This document shows, piece by piece, positions 16,710 through 23,954 of a stretch of 46,255 nt of DNA. The DNA is from Bacillus pseudomycoides (GTDB lineage: Bacteria; Bacillota; Bacilli; Bacillales; Bacillaceae_G), in NCBI RefSeq assembly GCF_002582035.1, contig NZ_NUQE01000032.1, positions 1 through 46,255 of the forward strand. The letters are read 5' to 3'. The notes beneath the pieces are model-generated. The model ran no database searches and was not told the DNA's origin. It worked only from the letters and a program-made list of their open reading frames with translations. Numbering within the stretch: the stretch's first letter is position 1; each line of letters opens with the position of its first letter. Made by a program: the position numbers and the translations under genes.

Positions 16710-17636
16710 TTATCCTAGACTTGTAGATAATTTTGTATCAACTTTTTGAGTATCATTTATATGCTTTATCATCATGTCATTTAATTTTTGGAACATATGC
16801 TGTGTTTTTGTAAATTCGCGTAATATGTCTTCGTTACAATGCTTTTGTTGCTCAATTGATTCAATAACACTTGTAGCACCCGTTTGTAATGTTTGTACCA
16901 TCGTTAATATTTTTTCAATTCTTGCATTTGTGTCTGCACTTACTTCAACACCTTCATCGACGAGATGAAGATTATCTTTTGTATTTTCATATGCTTTTTC
17001 AATTTCTTCTTGAATTTTCTTTGTTAAATCTCCGATGTTTTTTGTACTTTCTGCAGTGCTTTCTGCAAGTTTTCGAACTTCATTGGCAACAACTGCAAAT
17101 CCTTTTCCATGTTCGCCAGCACGAGCAGCTTCAATACTTGCATTTAAAGCAAGTAGATTTGTTTGTGCAGCAATGTTTTGAATTACTTCCACGATTTGTT
17201 CAATTTCTTTTGAGCGCTCGCTTAAATGATTCATACTATTAGATGTACGTTGTGATTGTTCGCCTAATTTGTTAATAACAGTCAGTAATCCGTGAACAGA
17301 ATCTTTTCCTTCATTTGAACATGTTACGATTTCTTCAATAGCTTGAATAAGTCCTTGTTCTTTTTGCAGCATATCACTATTGATCGTGTTGGAATGACGT
17401 GCCTGTGTTGTAACGTTGTTAAAGCAATCACTTAATTGGTGAATTAAATGTTGTAATGTATGATGTTGTTGATTGATTTCTTCATGTTCACTTACAACCT
17501 TCAATACATTTTCATGTAATGAAGTAATAACATTTTGATGTTCTTTCTCTTTTTGATGTAATTGTTGTTCTAACTCTCGGACTTGATTCTGTAATTGAGT
17601 AATTTCTTTTTCTAGTGATTTTGTTTTTGTAAACAT
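16710..17636 (-). CDS. Soluble methyl-accepting chemotaxis-like transducer
   Basis: A 308-residue cytoplasmic protein. The N-terminal ~60 residues are a heptad-rich coiled coil ([19 protein letters not shown]). The remainder is an MCP signalling domain with the highly conserved hairpin tip [21 protein letters not shown] followed by [16 protein letters not shown] (about residues 154-191). There is no transmembrane segment and no recognisable ligand-binding, PAS, globin or CZB domain, so the input signal is unknown. It should dock CheW/CheA through the tip. Start ATG at 17636 has GGGGAGAA upstream. It is a lone gene; partners may be encoded elsewhere. Confidence 0.88.
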   Translation of the reverse strand: MFTKTKSLEKEITQLQNQVRELEQQLHQKEKEHQNVITSLHENVLKVVSEHEEINQQHHTLQHLIHQLSDCFNNVTTQARHSNTINSDMLQKEQGLIQAIEEIVTCSNEGKDSVHGLLTVINKLGEQSQRTSNSMNHLSERSKEIEQIVEVIQNIAAQTNLLALNASIEAARAGEHGKGFAVVANEVRKLAESTAESTKNIGDLTKKIQEEIEKAYENTKDNLHLVDEGVEVSADTNARIEKILTMVQTLQTGATSVIESIEQQKHCNEDILREFTKTQHMFQKLNDMMIKHINDTQKVDTKLSTSLG

Positions 17637-17672
17637 AATGTTCTCCCCAAGCTTCTATGATTTGCTATTTTC

Positions 17673-17718
17673 TTTGTTAATAGATAGTAAGATTTTGCTT
17701 ATAGAAGTTTCACTTTAT
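17673..17718 (+). repeat. Internally deleted bcr1-like repeat remnant
   Basis: TTAATAGATAGTAAGA at the left resembles TTAACGGGCAGTAAGA of the full copies, and GAAGTTTCACTTTAT at the right is an exact 3' end. The centre (about 100 bp) is missing. Confidence 0.6.
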
Positions 17719-17844
17719 ATTGAAATTGTAGCATTATTTTTAAATATATACATATAAAATTTTTAAAATACTTAACTGTATTTATTACATTTTTTTAGCA
17801 ATTGTTATTTTTATCCATAAAAAATAAACTGTATTTAATGAGTT

Positions 17845-17861
17845 TGTAAACAAACTGTAAA
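17845..17861 (+). promoter_or_regulatory. WalR (YycF) box
   Basis: TGTAAA-CAAAC-TGTAAA is a perfect match to the WalR consensus TGTWAH-N5-TGTWAH. It lies 39 bp before the start of a 3D-domain wall protein, the same gene class (yocH) that WalR controls in B. subtilis. Confidence 0.78.
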
Positions 17862-17899
17862 ATAAATAATGTATAACTGTAGAAGAAGGGAGTCGGATT

Positions 17900-19111
17900 A
17901 TGAACTATTTTAAGCGTATCAGTAGCGTTGTATTAGCTAGTTTCATTTGTTTTTCTAGTACAGTTGCTGTAAAAGCTGAGTCAAACGACGATAAACTAAA
18001 CAACATGCAGCAGCAATTGCAGCAGAATGACAATACTATTCAGCAAAAAGAGCAAGAGAAGCAAGCTGTAATGAAAGAAATTGAAGGTATTGAAAAAGAA
18101 TTAAAAGACTTAAATGATACTATTTCTAAAAATAAAACAGAGCAAGACCAAATTCAGCATAAAATTGATGATACAAATAAACAAATTGAACAAAAAAAGA
18201 AAGAGATTATTGCGTTAGAAGATAAAGTACTTATGCGTAAAGATATTATGAAAAAACGTATGGTCTCTGTTCAAGAGAATTCAAATATGAATTTAGTAGT
18301 TGAAGCAATTGTGAACTCAAAAAATATTGCAGATCTCTTAGATCGTATGAGTGCAGTTTCTACAATTATGGATGCAGATAAAGAGATTCTTCGTTTACAA
18401 GAACAAGATCTTCAACAAATCGAAGATGATAAAAAAGCGATTGATGAAAAAGAAAAATCTTTAGAAGTAGATAAACAAAAATTAGCAAAAGCACAGGATG
18501 AGTTACAAGTGAATTTACAGAAACGTCAAGAAAACTTACAGTCTGTGCAAACAAAATATAATGAAATTTCAAGTCAACTTACGCTTGCTGAACAAGAAAA
18601 GTTAAAAGTTGAAGCGGATATGAAGAGCGTGCAAGATACAATTGCCCGCGAGCAAGCGGCAGCAAAAGCAGCAGCAGAAGCGCGTGAAAAAGCAGCTGCA
18701 GATCAAAAAGCAGCTGCTGCAGAAGAAGCAAAGGCAATAGGAACAGCATCAGGATCTACATCAAATAACAATGACGGTCCTAGCAAACCTAGCAAAGGCG
18801 GAAATGAGATGTATGTAGAAGCTACGGCTTACACAAATGATCCAAGTGAAAATGGGAAGCAGCCTGGTGAGCATGTACATACGAAATGGGGAGAATTTGA
18901 TTTAACTGCAAATCCAAATATGAAAGTAATTGCTGTTGATCCATCGGTTATTCCATTGGGCTCACATGTATGGGTTGAAGGATATGGAAATGCGATTGCC
19001 GCTGATACTGGTAGTGCTATCCAAGGACATAAAATTGATGTTTTCATGCCAGATAAAGCATCCTCTAGCAATTGGGGTAGAAAACAGGTTAAAGTTATCA
19101 TTTTAGATTAA
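17900..19111 (+). CDS. Secreted coiled-coil protein with C-terminal 3D domain (cell wall)
   Basis: A 403-residue exported protein. A signal peptide (residues 1-27, cleavage after VKA) precedes a long coiled coil of the CwlO/PcsB type (about 30-235), an alanine/lysine-rich linker (240-275), and a Ser/Asn/Pro linker. The C-terminal 3D domain (about 300-403) contains the three conserved aspartates in the VIAVDPSVIPLGS, AADTGSAI and KIDVF segments, as in lytic transglycosylase-like MltA/YocH folds. It probably acts on or binds peptidoglycan. A perfect WalR box upstream places it in the wall-homeostasis regulon. The ribosome site is GAAGGGAG. Confidence 0.9.
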   Translation: MNYFKRISSVVLASFICFSSTVAVKAESNDDKLNNMQQQLQQNDNTIQQKEQEKQAVMKEIEGIEKELKDLNDTISKNKTEQDQIQHKIDDTNKQIEQKKKEIIALEDKVLMRKDIMKKRMVSVQENSNMNLVVEAIVNSKNIADLLDRMSAVSTIMDADKEILRLQEQDLQQIEDDKKAIDEKEKSLEVDKQKLAKAQDELQVNLQKRQENLQSVQTKYNEISSQLTLAEQEKLKVEADMKSVQDTIAREQAAAKAAAEAREKAAADQKAAAAEEAKAIGTASGSTSNNNDGPSKPSKGGNEMYVEATAYTNDPSENGKQPGEHVHTKWGEFDLTANPNMKVIAVDPSVIPLGSHVWVEGYGNAIAADTGSAIQGHKIDVFMPDKASSSNWGRKQVKVIILD

Positions 19112-19114
19112 AGT

Positions 19115-19151
19115 AAAAAATCTACTTTGCAAAAGCAAAGTAGATTTTTTT
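19115..19151 (+). terminator. Intrinsic terminator after the 3D protein
   Basis: A 16-bp stem AAAAAATCTACTTTGC / GCAAAGTAGATTTTTT has loop AAAA. Confidence 0.93.
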
Positions 19152-19172
19152 ATCATTAAATGTTAAGTTGAG

Positions 19173-19201
19173 TTTACATTTTGTGAAGTTTAGCATACAA
19201 T
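19173..19201 (+). promoter_or_regulatory. SigA-type promoter of the HTH/membrane gene pair
   Basis: TTTACA (19173-19178), a 17-bp spacer and TACAAT (19196-19201) stand 21 bp before the start codon. Confidence 0.6.
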
Positions 19202-19221
19202 AATGATGAGAGGTGGTAAAT

Positions 19222-19440
19222 TTGACCATTTATAATCGAGTAAAAGAGCTACGAGCCCGTTTTAATTTTACGCAAAGCGTATTGGCTGAAAAAGTGGGTG
19301 TAACGAGGCAAACCGTTGCAGCTATTGAAAAAGGAGATTATGTTCCATCATTATTATTAGCGCTCATGATTTGTGATGTGTTTGGGTTACAGATGGAAGA
19401 AGTATTTGTATTACAAAAGGAGGAAGAAGAAAATGAATAG
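19222..19440 (+). CDS. Small XRE/Cro-CI type HTH regulator
   Basis: A 72-residue DNA-binding protein consisting almost only of an HTH_3 domain: VKELRARFNFTQSVLAEKVGVTRQTVAAIEKGDYVPSLLLALMICDVFG. It belongs to the compact YozG-like regulators usually encoded next to a membrane protein. The TTG start at 19222 was chosen because GAGAGGTGG ends five bases upstream; an in-frame GTG three codons earlier would lie inside that site. It overlaps the next gene by 8 bp and is clearly co-translated with it. Confidence 0.88.
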   Translation: MTIYNRVKELRARFNFTQSVLAEKVGVTRQTVAAIEKGDYVPSLLLALMICDVFGLQMEEVFVLQKEEEENE

Positions 19441-19906
19441 AATTGGTCTTTCTTATGTAATAAATATATTTATTCTTGCTATAGCTGGTTGGGTATTTGT
19501 TGAGTATTTTCATGTCATTATGGATCTTGCAAACATCATCCGTACTGAAAAGCAAACGTGGACTATTACGATGAATATAATGCCAATTACATTGTTATTG
19601 ATTGTAACGGTAGGGATATTCATTGGCTACAAGGTACAAAAAAAGAAATATAAGAAATTATCATTTTGGACATTTCCGTTATTATTTCCAAGTGAAGATG
19701 AGAGAGAAGAAATATTGACTGCAAAAGCGTGTCGCACTACACTTCTTTCGTTAGGGTTTATTATGCCTGTTGCAGCTGCCTCATTAGTTGTTTATCCACT
19801 ATTCAATCGAAGCATTCCAGAATATCCGCTATATGTATTATTTTTCGTTGTACTAATCCAAATTACAGTATTTCATATTTCTTTATATCGTAATAAGGTT
19901 GTGTGA
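19433..19906 (+). CDS. Membrane protein partner of the HTH regulator
   Basis: A 157-residue protein with four predicted membrane segments in two pairs, separated by a charged loop that contains YKVQKKKYKKL and PSEDEREEILTAKACRTTL. The ATG at 19433 has AAAGGAGGAAG upstream inside the regulator gene and overlaps it by 8 bp. I do not recognise the family with certainty. The pairing of a minimal HTH protein with a small multi-pass protein is common in Firmicutes and suggests a regulator whose activity is linked to the membrane partner (inference). Confidence 0.8.
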   Translation: MNRIGLSYVINIFILAIAGWVFVEYFHVIMDLANIIRTEKQTWTITMNIMPITLLLIVTVGIFIGYKVQKKKYKKLSFWTFPLLFPSEDEREEILTAKACRTTLLSLGFIMPVAAASLVVYPLFNRSIPEYPLYVLFFVVLIQITVFHISLYRNKVV

Positions 19907-19934
19907 AAGATGTGCCGTATAGCACATCTTTTTT
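19906..19934 (+). terminator. Intrinsic terminator after the HTH/membrane pair
   Basis: AAGATGTGC (19907-19915) pairs with GCACATCTT (19922-19930), followed by T. Confidence 0.88.
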
Positions 19935-20044
19935 CGTATCAGGAAGTGCCATTTCCTATATTTTTCGTATGTTACTTGTATATCTAGCATTCTTACCTTA
20001 TCATTTTATATAAGGGGAATTTTGTGAGAGAAAGGAATTGTGGC

Positions 20045-20680
20045 ATGAATAAAAAAAAGATTTATAGTATATTAGCACTTCTATTATTCGTGGTAGGTGG
20101 TATCTTAATTGCAAAACCTTTTTATGACGGTTATAAAGCTGGGAAAATGCAAGAAGAAAACCTACAATCTATTAAGAAAATGAAGTACGAAAAGCAGGAA
20201 ACAAAATTTGTTGATGCTTCTAACATAAAACAACCAGATTTAGCGGATGTGGCAAATGCTTCATTAGATGAGAAGCAAGTTATCGGGCGCATCGCCATTC
20301 CATCCATTGGATTAGAGCTACCAATTCTAAATTCTTCGACAGAGAAAAATTTATTATCAGGTGCAGCAACGGTAAAAGAGAAACAAGAGATGGGGAAAGG
20401 GAATTACGCATTAGCAGGACATAATATGTCAAAAAAAGGTGTATTATTTAGCGATATTTCGAAATTAAAAAAGAACGATAAAGTATATTTATATGATAGT
20501 GAAAATGAGTATGAGTATGCGGTACAACAGGTAACAGAAGTAACCCCGGATAAATGGGAAGTTGTTGAAAATCACGGGAAAGATGAAGTGACACTTATTA
20601 CGTGTTCATCTGTGCTTGATAACTCGAAACGATATGTAGTGTCTGGAGACTTAATGCAGGTGAAGAAAGTAAATAGTTAA
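20045..20680 (+). CDS. srtA: Sortase A-type transpeptidase
   Basis: A 211-residue membrane-anchored cysteine transpeptidase that links LPXTG-type proteins to the cell wall. It has one N-terminal membrane helix (residues 6-24) and a C-terminal sortase barrel. Counting from the ATG at 20045, the catalytic triad falls at H126 (LAGHNM), C187 (TLITC) and R196 (SKRYVVSGD). These are the positions I recall for B. anthracis SrtA, which both identifies the orthologue and supports this start over a GTG seven codons upstream (20024, also with a passable ribosome site). It is a single gene with its own terminator. Confidence 0.93.
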   Translation: MNKKKIYSILALLLFVVGGILIAKPFYDGYKAGKMQEENLQSIKKMKYEKQETKFVDASNIKQPDLADVANASLDEKQVIGRIAIPSIGLELPILNSSTEKNLLSGAATVKEKQEMGKGNYALAGHNMSKKGVLFSDISKLKKNDKVYLYDSENEYEYAVQQVTEVTPDKWEVVENHGKDEVTLITCSSVLDNSKRYVVSGDLMQVKKVNS

Positions 20681-20719
20681 AAAGAAAGTCCACTTTCAAC
20701 GAAAGTGGACTTTCTTTTT
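20679..20719 (+). terminator. Intrinsic terminator after srtA
   Basis: A 17-bp perfect stem AAAGAAAGTCCACTTTC / GAAAGTGGACTTTCTTT (20681-20717) has a 3-base loop; T residues follow. Confidence 0.93.
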
Positions 20720-20757
20720 GACTAATAATTGGGAAGTAAAAGAATATTGTAGTTTAT

Positions 20758-20786
20758 ATTACAAAATTCATTTATGTTAGTATAAT
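20758..20786 (+). promoter_or_regulatory. SigA-type promoter of the YHYH gene
   Basis: ATTACA (20758-20763), a 17-bp spacer and a consensus TATAAT (20781-20786). Confidence 0.6.
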
Positions 20787-20823
20787 AAAAAGTAAGATAT
20801 ATTGGATTTATGGAGGGTACAGT

Positions 20824-21864
20824 ATGATTAAAAAAGGAAAGTCATTTATCTTAGCAGCAGGTATTGCAGTATTAGTAGCACCGATTTCAGCTTATGCACA
20901 TCCAGGGAATACAGATGCCAATGGTGGGCATACGTGTCGTACAAACTGTGAGAAGTGGGGATTACAATATGGAGAATATCACTACCATAATAGGAAGGAA
21001 CCATCTTCTAATAGCGGTACAATACAACAAGCACCTAGCCAAGATAATAGTGCTATAGAAGTACAAAAGCAAGCTGAGGCAAATCGTAAGGCTGAAGAAG
21101 AAAAACAGCGTGTGGCAGAAGAACAACGAAAAGCTGAAGAACAACGAAAGGCCGAAGAAGCAAAGCAGAAAGCGGAGATGGAAAAGGGACAAGTTGAAGG
21201 GAAAACAGCTGGAGAAAAAGATTTTCAAGAAGGGAAGAATAATGTAGCAGAGCATTTGAATGGAAAATCAGACTCCTATAAGCAAGCATTTACTGAGGCT
21301 TACACAGCGACATGGTCATTCTTAGAACAAAAAAAGGTGCAATTTGAAAAAGGGAAAGAGCAAGGAGTAGCTCAAGAAACAATGGACGATAGTCAAGTTT
21401 CCTCAGAATTTAAAGCAAACTTTGCGGAAGGCTTTCAGGCAGGGAATAAAGAGAGAACCGAAAAAATTAAGAAAGAGCAATTTGAGCTAGGCGAGAAAGC
21501 TGGAAAAGAGTTAGCAGAAAAAAAGCCTATAAATATGGATAAAGCAGACTATGTGAAAGCATATGAAGAAGGGTATGAAAAAAGTTATAAATCTGTGAAA
21601 GAGAAGGTAGAAAAAGAAGGGTACACAACTGCATTTGAAAGCTATGATTTAAAATTTCCAGCGAAGTATAAAAAGAATGAATTGTTAAAGAAATGGTTTG
21701 AAGAAGGATTTAAATCGAATAAGAAGGCAGCCGAAATTCGTGAAGCAGGATATGAAAAAGGCGCAAGTTGGACTTCATTCTTCTATAAGCGCTTTGTACC
21801 AAGTGATTACAAAGAATATAAAGAGTTATATAAGCAAGCGATAGAAAAAGGAGAAAATAAATAA
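20824..21864 (+). CDS. Secreted YHYH-domain protein with charged repeats
   Basis: A 346-residue exported protein. A signal peptide (residues 1-25, ending AYA) is followed directly by a YHYH module, HPGNTDANGGHTCRTNCEKWG...YGEYHYHN (about 26-57), with paired cysteines and clustered histidines that could bind metal. A Lys/Glu/Gln/Ala-rich helical region with KAEEQRKAEE-type repeats follows (80-125). The rest contains spaced G-x3-G elements such as EGKTAGEKDFQEG, AEGFQAGNKE, LGEKAGKELAE and EEGYEKSY, suggesting repeated short helical units. Function unknown; surface or wall association is an inference. The ribosome site is GGAGGG. Confidence 0.8.
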   Translation: MIKKGKSFILAAGIAVLVAPISAYAHPGNTDANGGHTCRTNCEKWGLQYGEYHYHNRKEPSSNSGTIQQAPSQDNSAIEVQKQAEANRKAEEEKQRVAEEQRKAEEQRKAEEAKQKAEMEKGQVEGKTAGEKDFQEGKNNVAEHLNGKSDSYKQAFTEAYTATWSFLEQKKVQFEKGKEQGVAQETMDDSQVSSEFKANFAEGFQAGNKERTEKIKKEQFELGEKAGKELAEKKPINMDKADYVKAYEEGYEKSYKSVKEKVEKEGYTTAFESYDLKFPAKYKKNELLKKWFEEGFKSNKKAAEIREAGYEKGASWTSFFYKRFVPSDYKEYKELYKQAIEKGENK

Positions 21865-21896
21865 AAAAGATGAGGGGTTGCACCCTCATCTTTTTT
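21863..21896 (+). terminator. Intrinsic terminator after the YHYH gene
   Basis: AAAAAAGATGAGGG (21863-21876) pairs with CCCTCATCTTTTTT (21883-21896). The repeat's left TTTAT (21894-21898) starts within the T-tract. Confidence 0.93.
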
Positions 21897-22043
21897 ATCC
21901 CGCATTAACGAGCAGTAAGACCCCCACCTCAAGGTTGAGATAAAATCGAAGAAGATAGGCGGGGGATAACTGCTCGTAAAAGCCCGATTGGTTCAACTAA
22001 CCATTCGGAGGAAAAGCATCTCCGAATGGAAGTTTCACTTTAT
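21894..22043 (+). repeat. bcr1-like repeat, long form with compensatory changes
   Basis: 150 bp, TTTAT at both ends. Relative to other copies, helix 1 is ACGAGCAGT (21908-21916) with ACTGCTCGT (21969-21977), both arms changed. The third hairpin is CCATTCGGAG (22001-22010) with CTCCGAATGG (22020-22029), again changed on both arms. Its last bases form the stop codon of the minus-strand peptide transporter gene. Confidence 0.93.
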
Positions 22044-23425
22044 TCCATCATTTTTACTAATTTTTTTGAAATTAATAGCAATATACATCCTAAGAAAATA
22101 GCGGCAGCTCCAATAACAGCAAATATTTCTGAATAACCTAATGAAGTTGTGAGATTTGCTAACTGTCCACCTAAAATATTAGCGACACCTGTACTTGCGA
22201 ACCAAACACCCATTAATAAAGATGCAAGTTTGACAGGAGCGAGTGCACTTACCATTGATAGTCCGACTGGGGATAAGAACAATTCACCTAACGTATGGAA
22301 TAAGTAAGTAAAGACAATAAAGAGCAGATTTGCTTTTTCTGTAATGTCTTGCTCATTACTTCCTGTTTTTAATGTAGCGACAAGAAGAATCATATAACCA
22401 ATTCCAAGTAAAATCATACCGATACCCATTTTTGTTGGGATTTTCAAATCACCGCGTTTTGTAGAAGCAAGCTTTGTCCAAAGTGCGGAAACGACTGGTG
22501 CTAATAAGATAATAAATAGTGGGTTTACAGATTGAAACCAAGATGTTGGAATTTCCCAACCAAATATAGTGCGATCTACAAAGCTATTTGTATATAACGT
22601 TAAAGAACTACCAGCCTGTTCAAATCCAGCCCAGAAGAAAACAACGAAACAAGTTATTATGATAATAACAGCTGTATGCTGTTTTTCTTTTTTTGTTAAT
22701 GGTGTATTTCCAGCTGTTTTGCTGCCTGTTCCTGTTTGTAAAGCTGCTGTAGGTTTTTTACCAATGTCACCAAGATAACGATTGGATAATGTTGTAAATA
22801 AAATTTGCCCGATAACCATCCCGATGGAGGCAGCTAAAAATCCATATTGGTAACCATAATGAATAACGCCATCTACTGTTGTTTTAAACAAATCTTCTGA
22901 TAAGTATCCGCAAACGAGTGGAGCAAGGAATGAACCAACGTTAATTCCCATATAAAAAATCGTAAAGGCACCATCACGACGTGAATCATTTTCTGGATAT
23001 AACTCTCCAACAAGAGTGGAAATGTTTGGTTTAAAGAAACCGTTCCCGATAATAATGAACGCTAATCCGAGGTATAGCCCCAAGTGACTTTGCAGTGCAA
23101 ATAATGTAAGGTTACCAAGTGCAATTGCTATACCACCAATTGTAATAGCTAAGCGTCTACCAAGATAACGATCTGTTAAGAACCCACCAATTAACGGGGT
23201 GAAATAACAAGCGCCTGTATAAAAACCGTAAATAGTAAGTGCCCAGCTTTTACTAAAACCAAGACCACCGTTTATTAAGGCTGTTGTTAAATATAATGTT
23301 AATAATCCTCGTAATCCGTAATAACTAAATCTTTCCCACATTTCTGTAAAGAAGAGTAAGTATAAACCTGGAGGATGTTTCTTTTTTTGCTGCTGTTTTT
23401 CATCAATATGCATCGCAGTTTCCAT
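22040..23425 (-). CDS. dtpT: Proton-dependent di/tripeptide transporter (POT/PTR2)
   Basis: A 461-residue polytopic protein of the POT family, which imports di- and tripeptides with protons. The PTR2 signature FFTEMWERFSYYGLRGLL (ExxERFxxYG) lies near residues 26-43. FFKPNISTLVGELY and the FTIFYMGINVGSFLAPL segment follow. About twelve to fourteen membrane segments are seen. The ATG at 23425 has AGGAGGAA six bases upstream. Its TAA stop is formed by the 3' TTTAT of the adjoining repeat. A promoter overlapped by 17-bp iterated sites lies upstream, so specific repression is likely. The symbol follows common usage for this family. Confidence 0.9.
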   Translation of the reverse strand: METAMHIDEKQQQKKKHPPGLYLLFFTEMWERFSYYGLRGLLTLYLTTALINGGLGFSKSWALTIYGFYTGACYFTPLIGGFLTDRYLGRRLAITIGGIAIALGNLTLFALQSHLGLYLGLAFIIIGNGFFKPNISTLVGELYPENDSRRDGAFTIFYMGINVGSFLAPLVCGYLSEDLFKTTVDGVIHYGYQYGFLAASIGMVIGQILFTTLSNRYLGDIGKKPTAALQTGTGSKTAGNTPLTKKEKQHTAVIIIITCFVVFFWAGFEQAGSSLTLYTNSFVDRTIFGWEIPTSWFQSVNPLFIILLAPVVSALWTKLASTKRGDLKIPTKMGIGMILLGIGYMILLVATLKTGSNEQDITEKANLLFIVFTYLFHTLGELFLSPVGLSMVSALAPVKLASLLMGVWFASTGVANILGGQLANLTTSLGYSEIFAVIGAAAIFLGCILLLISKKLVKMME

Positions 23426-23458
23426 CTATAGTTCCTCCTTGCATAAACAAAAATAAAG

Positions 23459-23526
23459 TTAATAGTTTATATTATTTAATAGTTTTTAATACTTAATAGT
23501 TTACTTTATTAACTATTGAAAGTCAA
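23459..23526 (-). promoter_or_regulatory. dtpT promoter with three 17-bp iterated operator units
   Basis: TTAATAGTTT occurs at 23459, 23476 and 23493, exactly 17 bp apart, and an inverted half AACTATT lies at 23511-23517. On the minus strand TTGACT (23521-23526), a 17-bp spacer and TAAACT (23498-23503) form a promoter that the third unit overlaps. The other two units lie just downstream. This is a repressor-like arrangement; the regulator is unknown. Confidence 0.65.
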
Positions 23527-23594
23527 TAAAGGTTGGTTTTTGGGAGAAATTAGAAACTGAAAATAAAAACCAAGAAAAAGTGTTCATGTATAAA

Positions 23595-23630
23595 GAAACC
23601 CCCTTTTCATAGGAAAAAGGGGACTACTTT
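23595..23630. terminator. Orphan hairpin left of a repeat copy
   Basis: CCCCTTTTcat followed by aggAAAAAGGGG forms a stem with ACTACTTTT on the plus side and GTTTCTTT on the minus side. No intact gene uses it. It may be the old terminator of the remnant gene at 23701-23820 (minus). Confidence 0.5.
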
Positions 23631-23706
23631 TATCCTGCTATTCGCGGGCAATAAGACCCCCACCTCAAGATTCAGAGAGAAGCAGGGAAGTTAGGTGGTG
23701 GTAGTT
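23629..23706 (+). repeat. bcr1-like repeat, 5' part only
   Basis: TTTATCCTGCTATTCGCGGG, then the CCCCCACCTCAAGATTCAGA and TTAGGTGGTGG blocks. The 3' end is lost where it meets a gene remnant. The right boundary is approximate. The GTTTCACTTAC at about 23738 is part of that remnant, not the repeat end. Confidence 0.75.
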
Positions 23707-23820
23707 CAATGAATGGTAGGTGCTCCAATTACAACAGTTTCACTTACTTTTGCAGTTGTATTTTGACGAAGGCGTAAAGTAGCTTGACCTACTGTATTAG
23801 GTGCAATTTGTACATTTTAT
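23701..23820 (-). pseudogene. 3' remnant of a lost protein gene
   Basis: On the minus strand, codons from about 23816 down read NVQIAPNTVGQATLRLRQN followed by TTAKVSETVVIGAPTIH and a stop, 33 residues preceded in frame by TAA and with no start. The sequence is clearly protein-like (amphipathic beta-strand pattern, Thr/Val rich), resembling the ends of beta-rich surface or exosporium-type proteins. I cannot name the family. It is cut by the repeat element at its 3' side. Confidence 0.5.
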
Positions 23821-23917
23821 TACTCTAGCCAATTTTAGAAGGATAAAAAAGATGAAAATTATAAATATTTTGTAAATTTAGGGTGAATTTTTTTGAGAAA
23901 TATTTTTAAGATTCATA

Positions 23918-23950
23918 GAAAAACTCCCTTCCTAATATGAGGAAGGGAGT
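23918..23950 (-). terminator. Terminator of the minus-strand permease
   Basis: ACTCCCTTCCT pairs with AGGAAGGGAGT; read on the minus strand it is followed by TTTTTC. It stands 5 bp after the stop codon. Confidence 0.9.
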
Positions 23951-23954
23951 AGCT

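Noticed and set aside
23736-23747. AGTTTCACTTAC as the 3' end of the repeat at 23629
   Set aside because: These bases encode KVSET on the minus strand within a longer protein-like remnant, and TTTAT is not present, so the resemblance is coincidental.
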